In this document: positions 8,970 to 18,268 of the stretch, one piece after another
Position numbering within the stretch: position 1 is the stretch's first letter
Layout: each line of letters begins with the position of its first letter
DNA from: a virus
Reading direction: 5' to 3' (one strand)
IMG/VR virus record: IMGVR_UViG_3300044911_002289
Location: 1-37,175 of that record
Length of the DNA: 37,175 nt
Notes under the pieces: generated by a model
The model's database searches: none
The model's input: only the letters and a program-made list of their open reading frames with translations
Told to the model about the DNA's origin: nothing
Program-made: the position numbers and the translations under genes

Positions 8970-9814
8970 TTCCATCAAATCAAGTCCTTTCGGGCATAAC
9001 ATTTGCCCAAAGCACAGCCGAGAACCGAGCCGTGGCCAATAGCGCAACAGGAGGCACGGTGACGAGCCTAACAAATATCATCACTCCCGTGTCTTTGGAG
9101 ACAGGAAGGATATATTACCAAACTGGTAGCGCCACTGTAGAAGGAATTGGAACGGAGTTTCTCACTGATTTTGAGGTGGGGCAGTATTTGTTTGCCTATG
9201 ATAGAATAACGGCTGCGCCTGCTCTTCTTGGTAAAATACAGGCCATAGGAAGTGATGTTGCCCTCACCTTGACAGACAATGCTCCTGCCACAGTGGCCAA
9301 CACGGCTGCCGTTTATTGCGGAAAGACAAATATTCTTCTCTCGACAAGGGACAACATTATTATGCGGGTTCCCGTCCCCGTTCAAAGTGGCAATTTCTTT
9401 TTGCCATTTTGGGCTAATTGGAGGATTGGGGGTGGAATAGATATAGGGTTTAATAGACAAGATAGGAGCTCTCTTGAAAGAATAAGTTCTGTTGGAAGTC
9501 CAGCAACGCCTGCAAGCACACCATACGAATCAATAAAATATCAGATTAGGCCATTAGTGAGCGGATGGATAAAATACACCGAAACCGACAGAAATAACAA
9601 CCTTACGCAAATTGTAAGATACTTTCCTACGGGTCAAAACAGCATTCCTGTTTTTGCCTATGCGGAGCTCAACCCGTTTGGCGATACACTTCAAAACCTC
9701 ACGCCGAATACATTGTTCAAGTTGTTTGCCAGTCAGAGTTTTGACCAAAACACCATTCAGGCAACAAACAATTATTTGCTAACAGATTTAAAAGAAGCAG
9801 GCTATCCTGTATAA
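8960..9814 (+). CDS. Virion-associated protein, paralogue A
   Basis: A 284-residue Thr/Ser/Ala/Asn-rich beta protein with no enzymatic motifs, typical of capsid decoration, head fibre or tail surface proteins. It is clearly related to the next gene: both contain a VGQYL[FY] segment followed by LLG[KQ]I, then a strand segment ending in a W[AT][NS]WR-type motif, then [SK]LER[IV]S[SN]VG[ST]P. These blocks occur in the same order at similar distances, which implies tandem duplication and divergence. It overlaps the upstream gene by 10 bp. Confidence 0.82.
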   Translation: MAVIPSNQVLSGITFAQSTAENRAVANSATGGTVTSLTNIITPVSLETGRIYYQTGSATVEGIGTEFLTDFEVGQYLFAYDRITAAPALLGKIQAIGSDVALTLTDNAPATVANTAAVYCGKTNILLSTRDNIIMRVPVPVQSGNFFLPFWANWRIGGGIDIGFNRQDRSSLERISSVGSPATPASTPYESIKYQIRPLVSGWIKYTETDRNNNLTQIVRYFPTGQNSIPVFAYAELNPFGDTLQNLTPNTLFKLFASQSFDQNTIQATNNYLLTDLKEAGYPV

Positions 9815-9847
9815 ATTTATTCCATTCATCTTTAATACAAATAAGAA

Positions 9848-10705
9848 ATGTCCACATATAATTCAAGCATAAACTACTACAGAGTTAATGCCAATAACAC
9901 AAATATAGCCAGCACTAATAGCGGAGCGGGCAATCCAACAGAGGAGATTGCAGCCCCCCTCGCAGCAGGAACATACGCTTCGGGAAGTGGAACATCCACA
10001 ATTACAGGAGCATCCACCTCAACTTTTAACGATTGGTCTGTTGGTCAGTATTTGTATTATATAGACAACAACTCGGTTTATCGCCTGCTTGGGCAGATAG
10101 CCACCATTACGGCCGCAACATACACAGTAACGCTGCAAGCCAACTCAATAACTTATAGCGCTCCGAATCAAATTGCAGTGGGAATGACTCTTGCCGCTTC
10201 TTATAGCCTTGTGACAACAACAGAAAGTTTTTACATCCGTGTTGCAACGCAACTAACAGGGGGTGGCCTTCAAGGAGGACAAGCATATATTCCATTAATG
10301 ACCTCATGGAGAACGCAGAATGTTGCATCAGCGGTGAACAACACGTCCGTGACAAAACTTGAGCGTGTGAGTAATGTAGGAACGCCCGTTTCAAACTCGG
10401 CCACTATAAATAACATTCCATTCACGCTGCGTGTACTGAATGTGTTCTCTTCTAACACAGGTTTTACAAGGTTATGGCCGAACGCAGACTTTCCTGATTA
10501 TATTTGGATAAGAGCCGACCTTTCTCCAACAGGAGCAAGCCTTGCGGGTCAAAGTATGTTCAGAATAACGACAGAAGAGACAATTGATGCCTTCTTGATT
10601 ACGCCAACCACTACACCACAACAGGCTTTTGATGCGGGGTATGTGAACATCAATCTTGACCTTGTTACAGGAGTGACAGGAGTCCCTGGCACAGGCGGCG
10701 ATTAA
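9848..10705 (+). CDS. Virion-associated protein, paralogue B
   Basis: A 285-residue Ser/Thr/Asn-rich beta protein, the second copy of the pair described for the gene at 8960. Shared blocks: VGQYLYYID then LLGQIATI (about 60-85), YIPLMTSWR (about 145-155), KLERVSNVGTP (about 170-180). The N-terminus has a Gly/Ser/Thr-rich stretch absent from its paralogue. Same size and adjacent position suggest the two proteins occupy related sites on the virion or form hetero-oligomers. Exact role unknown. Confidence 0.82.
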   Translation: MSTYNSSINYYRVNANNTNIASTNSGAGNPTEEIAAPLAAGTYASGSGTSTITGASTSTFNDWSVGQYLYYIDNNSVYRLLGQIATITAATYTVTLQANSITYSAPNQIAVGMTLAASYSLVTTTESFYIRVATQLTGGGLQGGQAYIPLMTSWRTQNVASAVNNTSVTKLERVSNVGTPVSNSATINNIPFTLRVLNVFSSNTGFTRLWPNADFPDYIWIRADLSPTGASLAGQSMFRITTEETIDAFLITPTTTPQQAFDAGYVNINLDLVTGVTGVPGTGGD

Positions 10706-10767
10706 TCGGGGTGGTAATTATAACTAACAAACAGAAACAGAAAAGAAAGGACGCATTCTAATTACAA

Positions 10768-11742
10768 ATGCCAGTATTAGCCCAAAAAATAGCTTTCTTC
10801 GCCACCGTAAGCAGGAAGGTGTCCTTTCTTAACACGCTTGCCGAATGGCAGGTGTTCGCCACAGGAGGAGCGAGCAGGGCTTTCATCACTACAAATCTAC
10901 AGGACAGCGTTTTCGTTACAGGAAGCAGACAAACGGCTTTCTACAACACCGTAAACCCCATTCCTACATTTGTTACCACAAACATAAAGGTGGCGTTTGT
11001 TGAAACCCCCGACCCCGATGCTCCAAAAGAACTACAGCCTAAGATAGGTCCGCTTATTGTAAACGCAGACCAAACAACCATCACCGTATCTGACGCAACA
11101 GGAACGTTTGACCCTGACAATCCTACGCTTGACCCCGGAGGCTTTAATCCTGAAGACGCAGAGTTTGACCCCGAAAGGCCAAAGCGGTCCGCCGTAAAGC
11201 TATGGACTGTGTACAAGCTGCACAGCAGGCCCGGCCCTCAATTTGGAAACAGCACTGTCAGCCCAAGCAATCAAGACGAGGAGGAGGACGTTCCATACAT
11301 CTACACCCTTACGCTGCCAACAGAAACAATAGACAAGGTGGCCGTTACGATTAAGGGACTGTATGAGGTGTTTCTCATAGCCGCTCCTTTTGCGCAGGAA
11401 TGGGCCGATTGGGAGGGTAACACAAACCTTGCCTCTGTTGCAAAGACATTCCCAAATTGGTATGTAGGCTCTACGCCAATAATGGTGGATGCTAATATTG
11501 CCAATTGCTTAAACAAAATGCGCTATCAATTCCTTCAGGGGGTGATGTGCGGCAGATGTGATTGCGAGTATTTCGACACGTATGGAATATATGTAGGAAT
11601 GCTCAACGCTATGGAAGCGGGGGAATGGAATGTGGCCAATGAATATTACGACAGACTAAAAATGATTTGTGCAGACATGGGGTGCTCAAGTTCCTGCGGC
11701 TCCTGCGGAAACGGTGGGTGCTCAGGTTCCTGTGGATGTTAA
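10768..11742 (+). CDS. Virion-associated protein with F/T repeats and Cys-rich tail
   Basis: A 324-residue protein with three visible regions. Residues 5-82 hold eight short units with Phe at 10, 20, 30, 39, 49, 58, 68 and 77 (spacing 9-10), each followed by Thr two or three residues on. Residues 85-170 are Pro/Asp/Glu-rich and probably flexible. The C-terminal 110 residues are helical and end in a Cys/Gly/Ser-rich tail (GCSSSCGSCGNGGCSGSCGC) preceded by a CGRCDC motif; eleven cysteines in all, suggesting metal binding or disulfide cross-linking. Lies just before the tail fibre gene, so it may be an adaptor or appendage protein. No family recognised. Confidence 0.82.
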   Translation: MPVLAQKIAFFATVSRKVSFLNTLAEWQVFATGGASRAFITTNLQDSVFVTGSRQTAFYNTVNPIPTFVTTNIKVAFVETPDPDAPKELQPKIGPLIVNADQTTITVSDATGTFDPDNPTLDPGGFNPEDAEFDPERPKRSAVKLWTVYKLHSRPGPQFGNSTVSPSNQDEEEDVPYIYTLTLPTETIDKVAVTIKGLYEVFLIAAPFAQEWADWEGNTNLASVAKTFPNWYVGSTPIMVDANIANCLNKMRYQFLQGVMCGRCDCEYFDTYGIYVGMLNAMEAGEWNVANEYYDRLKMICADMGCSSSCGSCGNGGCSGSCGC

Positions 11743-11759
11743 AATAGAGAAAACACTAT

Positions 11760-14700
11760 ATGGCTAACTTCTTAGACAACCTCTCCTCATATAACGCCAA
11801 GGCGGCGTTAGCTATTTCCAATGCTGTTGCCTGTGGCAATACGCAGAAGGCAAATATGATGAGCAGTTTGAAAAGCACGGCCAATGACACTACGCTTTCC
11901 GAAGCCGTTCGTCTCAATGCCCTAACGGCCTTAGTGAACCTTGGCAATTTGCTTGACGTTCCGCTGCCGCCGTATTTCCCAATGTCGATTCAATATGCCG
12001 ACATACAAACGTACGATGGCATACACAATGACCTCTTGGGCTTGCAAGGAGGCGCACCAAACGAATACTTTCACCTTACGTCCGCAGAAAGGGCTTCCAT
12101 TGCGGGGAAGGCAACCCTCTCTGACATTACATGGGGAAACCTTTTAGGAGGCTATTCGGACAACGCTACGTTTGCTGCATTGTTTGACGCAAAGCAGACA
12201 GCCCTTTCCGCTCCTGCCGCAGGAACCTATTTCGTTAAAATAAACGGCACGACAATAAGTTATGATAACAGTGTCTATCTTACTTCTTCTACGGGCGTGG
12301 CTTCGGGCTCGGCGGCGGGAGGCTCTTTAACAGGAAGCTACCCCAATCCCACCATTCTCAATAGTGCTGTAATTAACCAGCTTCTTACAGGATGGAATGG
12401 AAGCGGAACAAACGTTCCCGTTGAAGAATCTGACAGCATTCTTTCGGGAATGATAAAGCTGAACGCAAGGATAACCGATATTGTTAATAACCCCGGAGGT
12501 GTTTCCTCTGTTGCCCTTTCAACAAATGCTCCCGCAATATTTGATGGAACGGCAGCTCAAACGGGAGCTGCTACAGTGACGCTTGGGCTTAAACCCCAAA
12601 GCCAAAACCTGTTCCTTGCCTCAAGCAGTACAACAAATAACACGCAGCCTACGTTTCGTGCCATTGCTGTTGCTGACCTTCCTACGGCAAGTGGCGTAAC
12701 GCCTGCACAATACGGAACCACATCTCTGATTCCACAAATCACCGTGGATGCCAAGGGGCGCATAACAGCTATATCCACCGTTTCTGCTGCTGCGGGAGGG
12801 CAAGTGAATAGCGTTACGTTCAATGTTCCCGCAGGGACTATTTACAGTGTAAGTACTACAGGAAGCACCCCCGCAGACCCCGTTATAAACTTTAGCGTAC
12901 AGACTCAGGCTCCTAATACGGTGTATGCAGGCCCTTTATCGGGCTCTAATGTCGTTCCTTCCTTCCGTTCCTTAGTGGCTGCTGACATAGCAAACATTGC
13001 CATTCCGCAGAGTCAGGTGACGGGCCTTGAAGCCACGTTAAGCACATTCCTGACAGGTAGTCTTGCTAATAGTACAATATATGTTGGGAATGGGTCCGAT
13101 GCTGCTGTAGCTGGCACTGTTGCTGGCGACTTGGAAATGGTTTATGACGATAATGGTGGAAGTGACGAGGCCAGCTTTACAATTAAAGATGGGGTTGTTA
13201 CATACGATAAAATACAAGATGTAACGTCGGGAAAGATTCTTGGCCGATATTCTGCCAATGATGGGCCGCCTCAACATTTAACTCTTGATAGCACTGCCTT
13301 CACCCTAAATACAACATCGGGCGTTATTGGCCTTCAAACACCCAACCCCTCTTTGCTAACCCAAAAGGGGGATATTCTAACAAGAGGCGCAAGTGCGCCA
13401 ACAAGGCTTGGAGTGGGAGCGGACGCTACACTCTTCATGGCCGACACAGCTGCCGCAACAGGAAACAAGTGGGTGGCTATGTCGGGAGACGCAACGATAG
13501 CAGTAACGGGAGCTGTAACAATAGCTAACGGAGCCGTTACCCTTGGCAAGATGGCCAATCTTGCGGCCAACAGGATTATAGGAAACAACACAGGAAGTGC
13601 CGCTGCGCCTATTGCTCTTACGACAGCACAGGCAACGGCAATGTTGGACTTGTTCAGCACCTCAACCACTACGAAAGGACTTGTGCAGGGAAGCAATGGA
13701 GCGGACAACACATATTTCCTAAATGCGACAGGCGCTTGGTCTGTCCCAGCAGGAGGTGGTGGCGGAAGTGGTACAGTTACATCAATAGCAACAGCAGGAC
13801 TTATAAGTGGTGGTACGATAACCACAAGTGGTACGATTACCACATCAATGGCTACCAATAAACTTGTTGGTAGAGGCACGGCAGGAACTGGTGTAATGGA
13901 GGAAATTACATTAGGTACTGGACTTTCATTAACAGGAACTACATTAAACGCAACAGGTGGTGGGAGCGGAACGGTTACATCTGTTGACCTTACGATGCCT
14001 GCCGCATTTTCGGTAACCGGCAATCCAGTAACAACGTCTGGTACGTTTGCTGTCACAGGCGCAGGTACAGTTTCTCAGTACATTCGTGGAGACGGGTCGC
14101 TTGCTAACTTCCCTACATCTGGTGGAGGTGGTGGTAGTGTAAATTATTATCTGAACGGCTCTGTCACTCCATCTCCTGATGTTGTGGGATATAAGCAAAT
14201 GAGTAGGGTTGCCAATACTGGCGCAGCAGCTAACTTTACACGAACAAATACGGTGTCGTTTCAATTGATGGCCGAGTTTGTTACAGATGCAAACGACCCG
14301 GGATTATTGAGTATTCCTGCCGGGTCATGGAATTTTAGTTTTTATTTTAGCTCAAGTAATAATTCTGACAACCCTCAGTTTTATGTTGATTTATTAAAAT
14401 ATGATGGGACTACATTTACGTCTATTGCCACTGGTATTGCAAGTCCAGAAACCATTACAAATGGAACAACGATAGATTTATATAACACATCTATATCCAT
14501 TCCATCATCAACAGCATTAACTCTTACAGACAGGCTTGTAATTAGGGTGTATGTAGATACTGACGGAAATCGAACCGTAACTTTCTATACGCAGGCAACC
14601 CGTTTAGCAGAAGTATTTACAACATTCACAACAGGCTTAACGGCTCTGAATGGTTTAACGGCGCAAGTTCAATTCTTTGCCACGCCCGGAACAACAGGAC

Positions 14701-16505
14701 TTGCTCCAAACTGGAGTAGCGCAACAGCAACACACACGCTAAACATTCCTCTTGCCTCGGCAGCAAGCGTAACGGCTGGCCTTATAAGCAAGACGGACTA
14801 CGACATCTTCAACGGCAAGCTATCTAATGTTCTTACGAATACAGGTGACATTATATATTCAAGCAGTGCCACAACGGCTCAGAGGCTTGGAATAGGGACA
14901 CTTGACCAAGTATTGTCTGTGTCTGCTGGAGGCATTCCTACTTGGAGAACAATAGCGGCTGGAGGAGATGTGACAGGTCCAGCCTCAGCAACAGATGGCA
15001 ACTTTGCCGTGTTTGACCTCACAACGGGAAAGATAATCAAGGAAAGTGCCAACGCCACTTTAACATCAGCAGGAGGGGCTACATTTAATAGTGGCGTGGA
15101 TGTAGGGGTGAGTGGGCCAACAAGCGGCACCACAGGAACGCTTGTGTTCCGTAATAGTGCCAATGCTTTTACAACAACAATTCAAGCATCCACATCTGCT
15201 TCGGCAAACGCTATTTACTCATGGCCTCAACAAGGAACAGCCACTAATGGGAACTTGTTAGCAAATGACGGGTCAGGAAATTTGTTTTGGACATCTGCCG
15301 GAGCGGGAAATGTTACAACATCAGGAGTTGGTCAGGTTATTAATGGTAGTATGTTTTTCCTTTCCAATGGTCTTGAAGTTCGTGACGCAGCTCAAACAAG
15401 AAATGTCAGACTTATAGCTAATGCATCGGGAGCTGCCGGAACTTGGACTGCAACCTTCCCAACACTTACAGGAACCGTAGCATTGCTTGATAACTCTCAG
15501 ACTTTTTTAGGAGCAAAGACATTTCAGGCTGGGGTGACACTAAACACTGCTGGCACATTTTCCTCTGCGGTGGCTGCGACATTTAGTGCAACAGCGGCCT
15601 CGGGGACGCCTTCCGTTACAATAAATCCGGGGACCAACTTTAGTGTTACAAATCCTCATTTATCAATTACCAGCACAGGGGCAAATATCACTTGGATGGG
15701 TTTTGGCTCAACAGCTCTTGGGGGGTCTGGAGCCGCTAATCCGCCTGTAAACGTTGGGGCAACAGCTTCATCAAGAAGCGCAGGAACTAAAATAGTTCTA
15801 TACGCCGCTCCCAATGCAACATCTTTGGATATAGCTTTAGGTGCGGAGAGTGGCGCAATGTGGTTGTCGGCGGGTAGTAGCGCATCATCACCTATATCTA
15901 TCAAATTTTATGTGCAAAGTAGCACTAATACTGCCGTTACAAGTATTGGCCAATTTGAAAATAGCACTTCTTGTTATGGCTTAAATATACCTGTTAATGG
16001 GAGCGCAACCATTGCCTCATTACTTTTTTCCGGCACTGCTGCCTCAACTCATCAATACATTAGATTTAATAGTGGAGTCTTTGGTGACCCAGCCTTAATT
16101 TCAGCGGGTAGAAGCCTTGGTTCAAGAATTATTTTATCAGCTCAGAGCGCCGGAGCTCAATTTTATGATTTTGCAATTGGGGGTTCAGGTACAGCTTCTG
16201 TTGGGGTTTGGTTTACAAGCACAACAAGTTTTTCATTTTGGTCAAACAACAGCTCGAGCAACACATCAAACAATGTGTTAAACATTACTGGAGCAGGAAT
16301 TTTAAATCTCCCACTTGCAGCAGGTAGGTATCAGATACAAGGAGCGCAGGTGGTTGGGCCGAGAAGAACAGGATGGACTGCTCAAACAGCAACAGCAAGC
16401 AGGGCAGATTTAGGAGCAAATCCATCAACCGCTGCATTAGCATCTTTTTGTCGAGCCTTATATGATGACCTTGCAAGTTTAGTAGGACACGGACTAATTA
16501 ATTAA
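11760..16505 (+). CDS. Tail fibre / receptor-binding protein
   Basis: A 1581-residue protein rich in Ser, Thr, Gly, Ala and Asn, by far the longest gene here. It contains motifs common in phage fibres: GGSLTGSYPNPTI (about residue 187), repeated GSGTVTS blocks (about 670 and 735), and Gly-rich hinges such as a GGGGGS linker. Around 785-960 an inserted beta domain of higher complexity (aromatic residues, no Gly runs) may bind a ligand. The C-terminus, with GWTAQTATASRADL then a short helix ending in GLIN, resembles the conserved tip/trimerisation segment of many fibres. Expected to be trimeric and to determine host range. Internal DNA repeats are frequent and make it a recombination target. 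Confidence 0.88.
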   Translation: MANFLDNLSSYNAKAALAISNAVACGNTQKANMMSSLKSTANDTTLSEAVRLNALTALVNLGNLLDVPLPPYFPMSIQYADIQTYDGIHNDLLGLQGGAPNEYFHLTSAERASIAGKATLSDITWGNLLGGYSDNATFAALFDAKQTALSAPAAGTYFVKINGTTISYDNSVYLTSSTGVASGSAAGGSLTGSYPNPTILNSAVINQLLTGWNGSGTNVPVEESDSILSGMIKLNARITDIVNNPGGVSSVALSTNAPAIFDGTAAQTGAATVTLGLKPQSQNLFLASSSTTNNTQPTFRAIAVADLPTASGVTPAQYGTTSLIPQITVDAKGRITAISTVSAAAGGQVNSVTFNVPAGTIYSVSTTGSTPADPVINFSVQTQAPNTVYAGPLSGSNVVPSFRSLVAADIANIAIPQSQVTGLEATLSTFLTGSLANSTIYVGNGSDAAVAGTVAGDLEMVYDDNGGSDEASFTIKDGVVTYDKIQDVTSGKILGRYSANDGPPQHLTLDSTAFTLNTTSGVIGLQTPNPSLLTQKGDILTRGASAPTRLGVGADATLFMADTAAATGNKWVAMSGDATIAVTGAVTIANGAVTLGKMANLAANRIIGNNTGSAAAPIALTTAQATAMLDLFSTSTTTKGLVQGSNGADNTYFLNATGAWSVPAGGGGGSGTVTSIATAGLISGGTITTSGTITTSMATNKLVGRGTAGTGVMEEITLGTGLSLTGTTLNATGGGSGTVTSVDLTMPAAFSVTGNPVTTSGTFAVTGAGTVSQYIRGDGSLANFPTSGGGGGSVNYYLNGSVTPSPDVVGYKQMSRVANTGAAANFTRTNTVSFQLMAEFVTDANDPGLLSIPAGSWNFSFYFSSSNNSDNPQFYVDLLKYDGTTFTSIATGIASPETITNGTTIDLYNTSISIPSSTALTLTDRLVIRVYVDTDGNRTVTFYTQATRLAEVFTTFTTGLTALNGLTAQVQFFATPGTTGLAPNWSSATATHTLNIPLASAASVTAGLISKTDYDIFNGKLSNVLTNTGDIIYSSSATTAQRLGIGTLDQVLSVSAGGIPTWRTIAAGGDVTGPASATDGNFAVFDLTTGKIIKESANATLTSAGGATFNSGVDVGVSGPTSGTTGTLVFRNSANAFTTTIQASTSASANAIYSWPQQGTATNGNLLANDGSGNLFWTSAGAGNVTTSGVGQVINGSMFFLSNGLEVRDAAQTRNVRLIANASGAAGTWTATFPTLTGTVALLDNSQTFLGAKTFQAGVTLNTAGTFSSAVAATFSATAASGTPSVTINPGTNFSVTNPHLSITSTGANITWMGFGSTALGGSGAANPPVNVGATASSRSAGTKIVLYAAPNATSLDIALGAESGAMWLSAGSSASSPISIKFYVQSSTNTAVTSIGQFENSTSCYGLNIPVNGSATIASLLFSGTAASTHQYIRFNSGVFGDPALISAGRSLGSRIILSAQSAGAQFYDFAIGGSGTASVGVWFTSTTSFSFWSNNSSSNTSNNVLNITGAGILNLPLAAGRYQIQGAQVVGPRRTGWTAQTATASRADLGANPSTAALASFCRALYDDLASLVGHGLIN

Positions 16506-16509
16506 TAAT

Positions 16510-16881
16510 ATGAGCAACAACTTAATCATAGTACCAATCAGCAACGAGCCTACATACGGCTTCAAGCGCACAGCAACAATGGCCGCATTGCAAATCAATT
16601 GCCTTCCCTTTCTTGGGGAAGTAGTTGTTTTGGCCGTTCAGGTGAATTACTTTGACGACAAGGATGTTCCTATTAATATTATTCCGCCAAAGATGGTGAA
16701 TCTAATTGCTGACAACACCACTTGCGTGGATGCCAACGGGGTGATAGTGCCTTGTGGCTCTCCTGAAGCGGCTATGACAGAGTATGAGTATTTTATACAA
16801 ATGCTTACAATACCTGTCGTCATAGCCACAATGGCGGAACAAAAGATTCTTTGGGCAGACTCACAAGGTAGATTTAATTAG
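16510..16881 (+). CDS. Hypothetical protein after tail fibre
   Basis: A 123-residue protein, hydrophobic and beta-rich, starting 4 nt after the fibre stop. It has two cysteines in TTCVDANGVIVPCG. No signal peptide or clear membrane helix. Position suggests a fibre-associated or tail protein, perhaps a chaperone or small tip protein, but there is no motif to support one choice. Confidence 0.8.
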   Translation: MSNNLIIVPISNEPTYGFKRTATMAALQINCLPFLGEVVVLAVQVNYFDDKDVPINIIPPKMVNLIADNTTCVDANGVIVPCGSPEAAMTEYEYFIQMLTIPVVIATMAEQKILWADSQGRFN

Positions 16882-16883
16882 CG

Positions 16884-17336
16884 ATGCAAGATTGGAGCAT
16901 CATACTTGTGAGAAACGAGAATGGGACATTGCTCCAACGTCTGTATTGGCAGGCTATCAGATGGGCTACAAAGAGTCAATACAACCATTGCCAACTCGTA
17001 CGCAACTTCAACGGCAAGCTATACATCTGCGAGAGCGATGTGTCTGGCTTCCGTGTAACCAAGACATTACAGAAGTGGCAGGAAGAGCAGATGGCTCTGC
17101 AGCGCAAGTTTGTTGTCATTAACATATACGGGTATACGGAGCAGAGGTTCAACAGCCTTTTAGGCAACAAGTATGACGCTGGCTATTGGACATACCTCAC
17201 AAAATGCTATAGCAGCATGGACTCCACCAATTGCTTTCAAAGCCTTGCTTACATCTTTAACTTTCCACGTCCGTGGCTCGCTACGGCTAACACCTTTTTA
17301 AATCATGGCAGAAAAAAAGTACACAGCAACGATTAA
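16884..17336 (+). CDS. Permuted papain-like (NlpC/P60-superfamily, YiiX-type) peptidase
   Basis: A 150-residue protein with the order of motifs seen in circularly permuted NlpC/P60 or YiiX/YycO-like enzymes: His first in SQYNHCQLV (His35), an acidic residue after a strand (ICESD, 49-52), then NKYDAGYW (about 95-102) and the nucleophile candidate Cys117 in STNCFQSLAYIF. In cellular relatives these act on amide or ester bonds of peptidoglycan or lipids. In a phage late module it could loosen cell wall during entry or lysis. Start ATG lies 3 nt after the previous stop. Catalytic assignment is by motif order only. Confidence 0.65.
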   Translation: MQDWSIILVRNENGTLLQRLYWQAIRWATKSQYNHCQLVRNFNGKLYICESDVSGFRVTKTLQKWQEEQMALQRKFVVINIYGYTEQRFNSLLGNKYDAGYWTYLTKCYSSMDSTNCFQSLAYIFNFPRPWLATANTFLNHGRKKVHSND

Positions 17337-17535
17337 TGGCAAAACCCGTTCCTTCGGAGCGAAGGGCTACAGCATCTCCCCCGGAACGCCAAAGGGCGAT
17401 AATTATTGCGCTCGTTCGAGCGGGATTAAAACCTGTAAGAACCCTCCCTGTGCAAATGCCTTGTCACGCAAAGCCTGGGGCTGCGTTGGAAAGAAATCTG
17501 TAGCCTCCAAGGCTGTGAAGTTTCAGAGGAAATGA
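17305..17535 (+). CDS. Small basic Cys-containing phage protein
   Basis: A 76-residue, Lys/Arg-rich protein with four Cys residues. The core SPGTPKGDNYCARSSGI followed by CKNPPCANALSRKAWGC is a pattern I recognise from small proteins in the structural region of many phages, without a known function. It begins inside the upstream gene (32-bp overlap); no other in-frame ATG gives the conserved core a better start. High positive charge suggests nucleic acid contact or a role inside the capsid, as inference. Confidence 0.8.
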   Translation: MAEKKYTATINGKTRSFGAKGYSISPGTPKGDNYCARSSGIKTCKNPPCANALSRKAWGCVGKKSVASKAVKFQRK

Positions 17536-17552
17536 AACTTTCTTTATATTTG
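17521..17552 (+). promoter_or_regulatory. Candidate Bacteroidetes-type promoter
   Basis: A -7 element TATATTTG at 17545-17552 followed by C, with TTTC at 17521-17524 as a one-mismatch -33 element (20-nt spacer). It lies in the gap before the gene at 17576. Confidence 0.5.
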
Positions 17553-17575
17553 CGCATACAATATATAAACATAAT

Positions 17576-18004
17576 ATGACAAATTTCAAAACACTTCTGA
17601 TGCTCCGTTCATTCAACGAGCAATTGCAGAAAAACATCGAAGGCGCGGACGACATTCTCCCCCTCGTACAACTGAAAAAGGTTGTAAAAAAGTTCACAGA
17701 AAAGTACGAAGAGTTTGACGAATCGCTTGAAGACCTTCGGCTTGACCATTGCTTCAAGGAAGGAAACAAAATCGTCAGGGACGAGAAGGGAGCCTACCAA
17801 TGGACAGCAGAAGGAGAGAAGGCTTTCCGCAAAGCCTACAAAGCCCTTCTGAATACAGAGGTGATGCTGCCTGCTGATTTCAAGCCGCTGAACTATTACG
17901 AACTCGGAATGGCTCTTCCTGCTGATTTCATGAAGGCTAATCCGTGGGACGCAATGGCCGAGGCTCTCGCCCCGTTCTACACCTACGCAACAGATTTTAA
18001 CTAA
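17576..18004 (+). CDS. Hypothetical late-module protein
   Basis: A 142-residue mainly helical, charged protein, rich in Lys, Glu, Leu and Phe. First gene downstream of a candidate promoter, followed by holin-like and spanin-like genes. A coiled-coil-like heptad pattern is seen about residues 30-60. No catalytic or membrane features, and no family recognised. Confidence 0.82.
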   Translation: MTNFKTLLMLRSFNEQLQKNIEGADDILPLVQLKKVVKKFTEKYEEFDESLEDLRLDHCFKEGNKIVRDEKGAYQWTAEGEKAFRKAYKALLNTEVMLPADFKPLNYYELGMALPADFMKANPWDAMAEALAPFYTYATDFN

Positions 18005-18010
18005 CACATA

Positions 18011-18268
18011 ATGAAACTTCAGGAGATTCTTGAGATTAAGGTGGCCATCATTGAAGTGGCAAAAGACTCACCTCTTATTGCCTACATGGCCTTCTACGAA
18101 CCTCTTCATACTTGGATGAGTGGCGTAGCTGCCGGATGGGACACTTCAGCCAAGTTCATCCTGAATGTTGTCATGGCCGTGTATGGCGTTCTTCGCATCA
18201 TCGACATCGTTAGGAAATGGAAAGACCCCAAAGGTGGAGAAGATGACAATGAAGGAGGCGATAAATAA
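18011..18268 (+). CDS. Holin-like small membrane protein
   Basis: An 85-residue protein with an amphipathic N-terminal half (possible weak membrane segment about 22-40) and a clear hydrophobic helix about 47-68 (KFILNVVMAVYGVLRIIDIV), then a highly charged C-terminal tail ending in GGEDDNEGGDK. Size, membrane segments and charged tail are as in phage holins. It is followed, with 26-bp overlap, by a spanin-like gene. Holin identity is inferred from topology and context; no conserved family was identified. Confidence 0.55.
   Translation: MKLQEILEIKVAIIEVAKDSPLIAYMAFYEPLHTWMSGVAAGWDTSAKFILNVVMAVYGVLRIIDIVRKWKDPKGGEDDNEGGDK

Noticed and set aside
13334-14056. 240-residue minus-strand ORF antisense to the tail fibre
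   Set aside because: Val/Pro/Ala-rich low complexity is the mirror of the fibre's Ala/Thr/Gly repeats; there is no leader, promoter or domain.
16892-17122. 76-residue plus-strand ORF inside the permuted peptidase gene
   Set aside because: It is a shifted frame of a better-supported gene with catalytic motifs; no independent start signal.
17400-17445. Possible tRNA-like GTTCGAG segment
   Set aside because: It lies within the coding frame of the small Cys-containing protein and no acceptor, D or anticodon stems can be drawn.
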